Shown: positions 1 through 4,377 of the stretch, one piece after another
Position numbering within the stretch: position 1 is the first letter of the stretch
Layout of the letters: the number at the start of each line of letters is the position of its first letter
Source of the DNA: an uncultured Spirochaetaceae bacterium
Lineage (GTDB): Bacteria > Spirochaetota > Spirochaetia > Sphaerochaetales > Sphaerochaetaceae
Assembly (NCBI GenBank): GCA_946410375.1
Contig: CAMKAB010000057.1
Span: forward strand, 1 to 6,196
DNA: 6,196 bases
Direction of reading: 5' to 3'
Made by a program: the position numbers and the translations under genes
Notes under the pieces: generated by a model
What the model was told of the DNA's origin: nothing
Seen by the model: only the letters and a program-made list of their open reading frames with translations
The model's database searches: none

Positions 1-1186
1 CTATTCTCTCCCCGACATTTATAAATTCCATCTCCTCTCCGGGTTCTCCGCCTGCTGATAACAGCAAAGATCCTTTCAGCATATCTTGCAAACGTCCGTA
101 GTAGCTTTTTAGTTTATTACCTGCGTCTATCATCGATTCTACAGGAGTTATGTTTGCTTTTCCGCTGTCGTACCCGTAAAACGAAATAAAAAGCGGTCTG
201 TATCCGTATGTTTTAAAGCCGTCCGTATAAACCTTTGTTTCCGTGCTTCCTTTTATTTTCTGCGCATTTAATACCTGTAATCTCTGTTCTTCCAAGGGAT
301 ATCCGTTTAAATATGCGTTAAACACCGTATACACTTCATTGTCCGTTTCTGTAAGGGAGACACTCTTAACAAACAAGGGATTTATAACGCTCTTTTTTAA
401 ACCTGCCCAAGAAGAGGCTCCAAAAGGGACTTCTCTTATTCTTAAGCGCATATTCCCTTCTATCGTGTCTATGTAAGCGTATTTTTCATAAAGTTCCGTC
501 GGTATAAGTCGATTTATAAGGCTGAAAAAATCAAGAGTGGAGTATTCATTGAAAACAGAGCCCAAAGGGTAGCCCAATTTTAAAGAATCCGATATGTCAA
601 AAAATCTGTCTGATGAGCCCGAAAAATCCTCTAATATTTCCCACACCTCCGGAGTTTGCTCGTAAGATTTGGCAATATTTTTAAAACCCGTCCACACTGC
701 TTCTAAAACTTCTCTCATCGTATCTTTTTTACTTAAATCCGATGTGAACCTGTTTTTAAGAGCACTTTGTGTTTGCAATTTATCAGTTAAAACACATGCG
801 GTTAGATCTAATGAGATATAAAAACGATTGATTAACCCGATTAAAGAGTGTCCGCTTACTTTTAAAACCCTGTTTAAACTGCCGCCGCTCATAGAAGCCG
901 TGTATTGCTTTGTTCTGACGACCCCTACAAAAACCAAAACTTCCTTTTCGTATATCTTCACAATTTGAAGTTTTTCAATTTTACTGAAAATATCCCCGAT
1001 TGGATGAAATGTTAAAGAGAAAGAACCCTCTGTGTTTCCTATTTGATTCGTAAAAGAGTACGCAAGAAGCGATGTGTTTCCCGTTAAATTAAAGTTTAAG
1101 CCTTGAATAGCCGCATATGGATTATCCTTTGCATAAAACTCAACTCTCGGCTGGGGGCGGTTATAAAATATGTTCTTACTATTCAT
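1..1186 (-). CDS. Baseplate hub-like tail protein (3' end outside window)
   Basis: I read an uninterrupted minus-strand frame of 395 codons from the ATG at 1186 to the left edge, with no stop; the C-terminus is missing. It begins MNSKNIFYNRPQPRVEFY. Residues about 36-125 resemble the N-terminal beta domain of phage hub proteins (gp27/late-control-D/Mu gp44/XkdQ type): AYSFTNQIGNTEGSFSLTF (42-60), IVKIYEKEVLVFVGVVRTKQY (75-95), SMSGGSLNRVLKVSGHSLIGLINRFYI (98-124). This matches the recurring 'V-x-IY ... V-F-x-GVV ... S-x-GG ... R-x-L-x-V-SG-x-S' pattern. Such trimeric hubs join the tail tube to the spike and carry the first tube ring. The position after the tape measure agrees. The usual neighbour upstream, a DNA-circulation or LysM protein, is absent. 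Ribosome binding is less clear than elsewhere: AAAGG sits only two bases from the ATG and AAAGGGTG 14 bases away. An intrinsic terminator lies 34 bases upstream, so expression needs read-through or an unseen promoter. Confidence 0.72.
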   Translation of the reverse strand, partial: MNSKNIFYNRPQPRVEFYAKDNPYAAIQGLNFNLTGNTSLLAYSFTNQIGNTEGSFSLTFHPIGDIFSKIEKLQIVKIYEKEVLVFVGVVRTKQYTASMSGGSLNRVLKVSGHSLIGLINRFYISLDLTACVLTDKLQTQSALKNRFTSDLSKKDTMREVLEAVWTGFKNIAKSYEQTPEVWEILEDFSGSSDRFFDISDSLKLGYPLGSVFNEYSTLDFFSLINRLIPTELYEKYAYIDTIEGNMRLRIREVPFGASSWAGLKKSVINPLFVKSVSLTETDNEVYTVFNAYLNGYPLEEQRLQVLNAQKIKGSTETKVYTDGFKTYGYRPLFISFYGYDSGKANITPVESMIDAGNKLKSYYGRLQDMLKGSLLLSAGGEPGEEMEFINVGERI

Positions 1187-1220
1187 TACCTTTCTCTGTT
1201 CACCCTTTAAAAAAACAACT

Positions 1221-1256
1221 AAAAAAAAGCGACTATTAGCCCTTGCTAATAGCCGC
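1221..1256 (-). terminator. Strong intrinsic terminator upstream of the hub gene
   Basis: On the minus strand GCGGCTATTAGC (1256-1245), loop AAGG (1244-1241) and GCTAATAGTCGC (1240-1229) form an unbroken 12-bp stem with one G-U pair, followed by eight T (1228-1221). A second T-run follows at 1215-1209. The G-U pair would be an A-C mismatch on the plus strand, so the terminator acts on minus-strand transcription. It separates the tape measure and upstream genes from the hub gene. Confidence 0.9.
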
Positions 1257-1302
1257 CTCTCATTTTTGAAACTACGGTTTCCAAGTGAAATTAAATAAAC
1301 CT
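1221..1302 (-). ncRNA. Candidate small RNA (about 82 nt) inside the tail operon
   Basis: This is the predicted transcript from the sigma70-like promoter at 1337-1309 to the end of the intrinsic terminator. It has three parts: an 18-nt AU-rich 5' segment without visible structure (1302-1285); a hairpin at 1284-1266, a 7-bp stem with one bulged G and a CGTA loop; then a short purine-rich linker and the terminator hairpin (1256-1229) with its U-tract. This is the typical shape of a bacterial or phage small RNA: an unstructured 5' stretch, a small stem and a strong terminator. The only ATG frame that falls within it and is worth naming, MRGGY (1263-1246), has no ribosome binding site. No Rfam family is recognised by eye. 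The alternative is an attenuated leader controlling the hub gene, which starts 34 bases beyond the U-tract. Confidence 0.45.
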
Positions 1303-1308
1303 GATTAT

Positions 1309-1337
1309 ATTTTATACATAAAAAAAACTCCCGTCAA
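1309..1337 (-). promoter_or_regulatory. Near-consensus sigma70 promoter between tape measure and hub genes
   Basis: On the minus strand TTGACG (1337-1332) is followed by exactly 17 bases and TAAAAT (1314-1309). The -35 box differs from consensus at one position and the -10 box at one. The spacer holds a run of eight T. The predicted start is near 1302. It points toward the terminator at 1256-1221 and the hub gene. The sequence match is direct; activity is inferred. Confidence 0.6.
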
Positions 1338-1350
1338 TGTTGAGAAACCG

Positions 1351-1387
1351 GCATTTTACTTTATAGCGGACCGTTAAAATAAAACGC
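1351..1387 (-). repeat. AU-rich inverted repeat just after the tape measure stop
   Basis: In minus-strand RNA the arm at 1387-1375 (GCGTTTTATTTTA) pairs along all 13 positions with the arm at 1363-1351 (TAAAGTAAAATGC), with an 11-nt loop (1374-1364). Two pairs are G-U, and both become A-C mismatches if the plus strand is read, so the stem suits minus-strand transcripts. No U-run follows, so it is not a standard terminator. It begins nine bases after the tape measure stop and may protect the 3' end of that message or pause polymerase. Confidence 0.55.
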
Positions 1388-1396
1388 ATTTTTTGA

Positions 1397-3097
1397 TTAA
1401 AGAGCGAAGTTCAAAGTCAGCGTTTCGTTTTTTAACGATTCAACAATTCCTTCTTTTACGCCTTGTTTAACAGCATTTGCTAATTCCTGTTCAGAAGGTT
1501 GTGTCATTTTTTCTGTCTCAAGATTTTCAAAATTTAAGTCAGTGGAATTCGTGTTTTGCGTGGATTTGGCAAGTCCGTAGTTAAAAAATAAATTATCTTC
1601 CGGATTTTTACCATAGATTAAAGAATTGGCTTTTTCTTTTATTTCCGCTGCGTCCAAATCACCCTCTGCTTGCAACTGAGATTTTGCGTTTTCTTCCGAA
1701 ATCTCCGCATAAGACATGGTTTTGAATTCTTCTATACCTTTCTTGGTATCCAGGTTTATAGTTTCAGCGTCTCCTTTGAATGCTTTAAGTGCTGTTCTTG
1801 CATCTATAACGCTAAAGCCGAAACGGTTTTTAAGAGCTTCGATCACCGCTGTCTCGTCTTGTACGTTCTGAGAATTCTGAATAAAAGAGCGTACAATATC
1901 GTTCGTAAATTCCCCGCTCTCTATTATCATCTGCGCATCTAAATAAGAGTTGGTTTTGTCCATCCCGAAACGCTCTTCAAACTGTTCATCGCTCATCTCG
2001 TCCGCGATATCGGATGCTGCCTTAAATATTAAAACATCTTCCGTACTGGATAGATTTACCGCACTTTTCGTACCATCTTCAAGTCTTTGATACCGGCTTA
2101 CCCCTTGCTCGCCCTTCCAAAACTCGCTAAAACCGGAAGCCCTGTAAAGTGCGCTTAAATCTTTCATTATATCTTCAATGCTGCGTTTATATCCGTTGTT
2201 AATGCTACTTGTAAGTATGTTTTGCACACCCGGAAGAAGCTCTTCCAGCTGCTTCTTCGTCAAACCTTGATAATTCCCTCCTTGAACGAATCTGTTTAAA
2301 GCGATGGTCCCCTCTCCCTCTCCATTAAAGCGTTCAATCAAGCCTGAAAAAGAAGCAAGACTGTCTGAATCAATCCCAAGAAAATTAGAAGCTCTCGCAA
2401 CACTTTGCGCCCATTGTCCGGCTTTATCTCCGTTCTTTATTCCGTAACGTCCGCCCTCACTCATCAAGGCAGCGAACTCTTTTCCGGGCATATATCCTTG
2501 CGCATATCCCAAAGCGCTTTCCCAGTTTCTCACTGTATATTCTGCATTTTCTTTTACATCAGAACTTCCTAAATCCTGTCCGAAATTGCGTCTTAAATCT
2601 TCCGCTTGTTCCTTTATGGAATCAAACCGTTTTGCTCTATGGTTTACGTATAAAACGGCGGCTCCCAGTGCCGCCCCGATTCCAGCCACCCATGGCGCGG
2701 CGGCACCTAAAACTCCGCCTAAGGCTCCGCCTTTCCCCAGCATGCTTAAGAGCCCGGTAGCGGTTCCAAATACGTTTCCATCCGTTGCGCTTACTGCCAA
2801 GTTTCCTATTCCACTTACCGCCCCGGGAACATTAAAACCGCCCGTACCGCTACCATTGCTAAATGAAGAAAATCCTCCGCTCTCTCCGGATATCCCTTGC
2901 GTGTTCCCTCTTGCTTCTTGTAACGCTTTCTGCGTTTCTTCAAAACTCCTGATGTTGTTTACCGCCTCTGAGAAGTCCCCTTTATCCGCCAAATCTTGCA
3001 TAGCGTTTGTAAGACGTCCGACCTCTTTAGTTAACGCTGCGATATTTGTTTGCGCATCCGTCGTTTCCGCCGTTATTCTGATTCTGCTGTCTGTCAT
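1397..3097 (-). CDS. Tail tape measure protein (short)
   Basis: A 566-residue protein with tape measure architecture. It has an N-terminal strand and helix (RIRITAETTDAQTNIAALTKEVGRLTNAMQDL, about 5-36); a Gly/Ser-rich linker (68-98); a long hydrophobic Gly/Ala segment with LLSMLGKGGALGGVLGAAAPWVAGIGAALGAAVLY at about 116-150; then a helical, charged soluble region; and a C-terminus ANAVKQGVKEGIVESLKNE like the chaperone- or hub-contacting ends of tape measures. It spans the tube lumen, sets tail length and may form or assist the membrane pore during DNA ejection. By about 1.5 angstroms per residue it predicts a tail near 85 nm. No lysozyme, peptidase or LysM motif is visible. The ATG at 3097 has AGGA about ten bases upstream and starts four bases after the chaperone extension ends. 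The alanine/glycine-rich region creates a long proline-rich antisense frame that is not a gene. Confidence 0.85.
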   Translation of the reverse strand: MTDSRIRITAETTDAQTNIAALTKEVGRLTNAMQDLADKGDFSEAVNNIRSFEETQKALQEARGNTQGISGESGGFSSFSNGSGTGGFNVPGAVSGIGNLAVSATDGNVFGTATGLLSMLGKGGALGGVLGAAAPWVAGIGAALGAAVLYVNHRAKRFDSIKEQAEDLRRNFGQDLGSSDVKENAEYTVRNWESALGYAQGYMPGKEFAALMSEGGRYGIKNGDKAGQWAQSVARASNFLGIDSDSLASFSGLIERFNGEGEGTIALNRFVQGGNYQGLTKKQLEELLPGVQNILTSSINNGYKRSIEDIMKDLSALYRASGFSEFWKGEQGVSRYQRLEDGTKSAVNLSSTEDVLIFKAASDIADEMSDEQFEERFGMDKTNSYLDAQMIIESGEFTNDIVRSFIQNSQNVQDETAVIEALKNRFGFSVIDARTALKAFKGDAETINLDTKKGIEEFKTMSYAEISEENAKSQLQAEGDLDAAEIKEKANSLIYGKNPEDNLFFNYGLAKSTQNTNSTDLNFENLETEKMTQPSEQELANAVKQGVKEGIVESLKNETLTLNFAL

Positions 3098-3101
3098 CTT
3101 T

Positions 3102-3308
3102 TTATTTTCCTATAAGGGAATTTCCCTGCGAAAAGCCTTCTAAAAGGTCTTTATTCGTATATCCGAGTTCCTTTAATTCCGCTTCTGACAAGTCTTCTGT
3201 TTCCGCCTTTTTCTTTTTTAAATATCCTTCTCGAACACTTTCCTCTGTGTAAGAATTTGCGAACTCAAAGAAAAAAAACAAAAACTCTTCGTAATAATCG
3301 CTAAGAGG
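3102..3308 (-). CDS. Tail assembly chaperone, frameshift extension (gpT-like)
   Basis: This frame is open from at least 3455 to the TAA at 3104-3102. The useful part is probably only the 68 codons after the proposed shift (PLSDYYEEFLFFFF... to ...SLIGK); the part overlapping the upstream frame looks like a shadow. No start codon with a credible ribosome binding site precedes it, and the neighbouring frame ends inside it. It ends four bases before the tape measure ATG. In lambda (G/GT), P2 (E/E+E') and Mu (gene 41 region) the matching pair is joined by frameshifting, and the longer form binds the tape measure while the extension recruits tube protein. The fusion here would be about 234 residues. 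Visible content: an aromatic, acidic start, a lysine cluster (KKKK) and a helical ELGYTNKDLLEGF end. There is no match to a specific family by eye; the call rests on geometry and context. Confidence 0.72.
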   Translation of the reverse strand, partial: PLSDYYEEFLFFFFEFANSYTEESVREGYLKKKKAETEDLSEAELKELGYTNKDLLEGFSQGNSLIGK

Positions 3309-3807
3309 TTTTCTCAATTCCCTCAAATATACCATTCCCCATAGAAGAAGAAACGCTCTCTCCGTCAGATATGGTTTTATTCCCCGCTCCCTCATTAGGT
3401 TTAAGCTCTTTCTGTATTTTAAGACGAAACATATATGCCTTAAAGAAGACTTCATTCACAAAGTCCTCATCCGGCATCTCCTCCCAAGAAAAAGCTTTAT
3501 TCTTGTTTTTTAAATTGTTATACCAAGCTTCCCCGCTTTCTATCACCACGTTTAAAAATGCGACTTTCCGCATATTGAACGTTTCTTCCGCATTGAATAA
3601 AGAGGCGTTTATTCCTCCTCTCATTTCCGCCACAATCCTGTCTATAAGCAAGAGATCTTTTTGTTTGGGATATTTAACAACAAAACTCCCCCGACTTGTT
3701 TCTATTGTTTCCTTAATTGTCTTTCCGCTAAGCAATGTGTAAAAAAGGTCTTTCTGTTCATCATCACTTAAAATATTTTCTTTCTTTATTTCTTCAGTTA
3801 TTTCCAT
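3301..3807 (-). CDS. Tail assembly chaperone, upstream (gpG-like) frame
   Basis: A 168-residue protein starting MEITEEIKKEN at 3807; an in-frame ATG at 3855 would add 16 residues but is unlikely. It lies between tail tube and tape measure, the fixed position of tail assembly chaperones, which bind the tape measure and recruit tube subunits before being released from the finished tail. Visible family-like pattern: an acidic N-terminus; a short strand GSFVVKYPKQKDLLLIDRIVAEMRGG (about residues 41-66), resembling the usual 'strand, P, basic helix, R..GG' arrangement; then NMRKVAFLNVVIESGEAWYNN, resembling the conserved helix ending before a P/GxWW-like turn; and a hydrophilic, serine-rich tail (ISDGESVSSS) before the TAG at 3303-3301. 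A second open frame overlaps the end and continues to the tape measure gene, so a fraction of product is probably extended by frameshift. Sequence similarity alone is weak; context is strong. Confidence 0.8.
   Translation of the reverse strand: MEITEEIKKENILSDDEQKDLFYTLLSGKTIKETIETSRGSFVVKYPKQKDLLLIDRIVAEMRGGINASLFNAEETFNMRKVAFLNVVIESGEAWYNNLKNKNKAFSWEEMPDEDFVNEVFFKAYMFRLKIQKELKPNEGAGNKTISDGESVSSSMGNGIFEGIEKTS
3307..3324 (-). promoter_or_regulatory. Candidate programmed frameshift site in the chaperone gene
   Basis: The codons before the upstream frame's stop read GAG GGA ATT GAG AAA ACC TCT TAG. The downstream frame is displaced by +1 (equally -2). At AAA (3312-3310) followed by A, a lysine tRNA can move one base forward onto another perfect AAA, giving ...GIEK-PLSDYY. 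A purine-rich GAGGGA lies six bases upstream and could act as a stimulatory Shine-Dalgarno-like element. A second possible site is GGG followed by A (3339-3336), where a glycine tRNA could shift from GGG to GGA. No standard -1 heptamer would enter this frame. The choice of site is inference. Confidence 0.5.
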
Positions 3808-3813
3808 GTCTCT

Positions 3814-3820
3814 CTCCTCT
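3814..3820 (-). promoter_or_regulatory. Ribosome binding site that fixes the chaperone start
   Basis: AGAGGAG at 3820-3814 lies six bases before the ATG at 3807. The in-frame ATG 16 codons upstream, at 3855, has no comparable site, and its first codons coincide with the terminator hairpin. The start at 3807 is therefore preferred. Confidence 0.8.
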
Positions 3821-3823
3821 ATG

Positions 3824-3853
3824 AAAAATAAAAAGCGGAGTTTTGTCTCCGCC
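3824..3853 (-). terminator. Intrinsic terminator after the tail tube gene
   Basis: On the minus strand GCGGAG (3852-3847), loop ACAAAA (3846-3841) and CTCCGC (3840-3835) form a perfect 6-bp GC-rich stem. A G-U pair (3853 with 3834) can extend it, and TTTTTATTTTT (3834-3824) follows. It lies between the tail tube stop and the chaperone ribosome binding site. It probably stops a share of transcripts after the two high-copy structural genes, so chaperone and tape measure are made at lower dose. Because the stem occupies 3835-3853, it also argues against the longer chaperone start at 3855. Confidence 0.85.
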
Positions 3854-3867
3854 ATCTGGAACAGTCA

Positions 3868-4365
3868 TTACTGATAAAGAGCCGTTGTCGGATAATCAGT
3901 TCCGTTTAAGAAACCTATCCCCTCAAAACTGCAATTTATGGAAACATAGCCTTGTTTATTCACGCTTTCTTCAAAACTGGTAATAACAGCCCACTCCGTA
4001 GCACCCAAAATGGTGTTTGAATTCTTATCGTATATCTCTATATACGGGATTTTCCCCACTCTCTGGCTCTGTATCATGCTGTCATCATCCGGATTAAACT
4101 CAATCGGAGTGTACATATCTCCAAAAGACACGCCTTTTTTAAGCACAAATCCTCTAAACGTTATGTTCACGCTTATTCCCGTAGGGTCAATGCTAACAGG
4201 AAGCATTTCCCCCACGACCTCCGCTCTCTGCGTCTGAACCTGTTTCCGAATGGAGCACTCGCTCACCAAACCTACTGTTTTAGCCGTTGCGGCACTTGTT
4301 CCGGCACGAACCACGCAATGAACACCTGTAACAAGTCCGTTTCCTATTGATTTATAACTAACCAT
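3868..4365 (-). CDS. Major tail tube protein
   Basis: A 165-residue protein directly downstream of the sheath, separated by 12 bases that hold a strong ribosome binding site (AAGAGGAG, six bases from the ATG). Length and position match myovirus tail tube (core) proteins, which stack as hexameric rings into the rigid DNA conduit inside the sheath. Visible support: an N-terminal loop segment; alternating beta-strand patterns; the block ECSIRKQVQTQRAEVVGEM (36-54), resembling the conserved region where tube subunits carry a Q-rich strand followed by a VxGE-type turn; a strand at SVNITFRGFVL (65-75); and a beta C-terminal part with IPYIEIYD (106-113) and YVSINCSFEGIGF (140-152). There is no signal peptide or membrane segment. 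An intrinsic terminator follows 15 bases after the stop, which should leave sheath and tube as the most abundant messages. The role is inferred from pattern and gene order. Confidence 0.88.
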   Translation of the reverse strand: MVSYKSIGNGLVTGVHCVVRAGTSAATAKTVGLVSECSIRKQVQTQRAEVVGEMLPVSIDPTGISVNITFRGFVLKKGVSFGDMYTPIEFNPDDDSMIQSQRVGKIPYIEIYDKNSNTILGATEWAVITSFEESVNKQGYVSINCSFEGIGFLNGTDYPTTALYQ

Positions 4366-4377
4366 TTCCCACTCCTC

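Noticed and set aside
243..476. Plus-strand frame of 77 codons near the left edge, and similar short plus-strand frames at 1670, 3371, 4010, 4817 and 5579
   Set aside because: All lie antisense inside clear minus-strand tail genes, lack ribosome binding sites and show no protein-like pattern.
1246..1263. Leader peptide MRGGY ending in the 5' arm of the terminator, suggesting peptide-based attenuation
   Set aside because: There is no ribosome binding site before the ATG and no run of regulatory codons; a five-codon frame is expected by chance.
1221..1302. Solitary CRISPR-repeat-like or tracrRNA-like RNA (GTTTC/GAAAC with a following terminator stem)
   Set aside because: There is no repeat array, no second copy in the window and no anti-repeat pairing; the GAAAC/GTTTC pair is explained by a small hairpin.
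1266..1310. Possible plus-strand promoter (TTGAAA at 1266) firing antisense into the tape measure gene
   Set aside because: The hexamer at a 17-base spacing is AATTAA, a poor -10 box; better AT-rich hexamers fall at wrong spacings. The region is AT-rich and such matches are expected.
2586..3143. Plus-strand frame of 185 codons, rich in Pro and Ala
   Set aside because: It is antisense to the Gly/Ala-rich start of the tape measure gene; Gly and Ala codons read backwards give Pro and Ala/Ser. It has no ribosome binding site and no domain pattern.
3267..3280. T-rich run in the chaperone extension as a second slippage site
   Set aside because: Shifting there leads quickly to a stop in one frame and to no recognisable protein in the other; it simply encodes a Phe-rich stretch.
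3309..3455. Independent start of the second chaperone frame at the ATG at 3455
   Set aside because: There is no convincing ribosome binding site, and the first 49 residues overlap the well-formed upstream frame. The segment reads like a shadow, so frameshift entry near 3312 is preferred.
3808..3855. Longer chaperone start at 3855 adding MAETKLRFLFFIEERD
   Set aside because: Those codons fall on a terminator stem and its U-tract, and the ATG at 3807 has AGAGGAG at ideal spacing.
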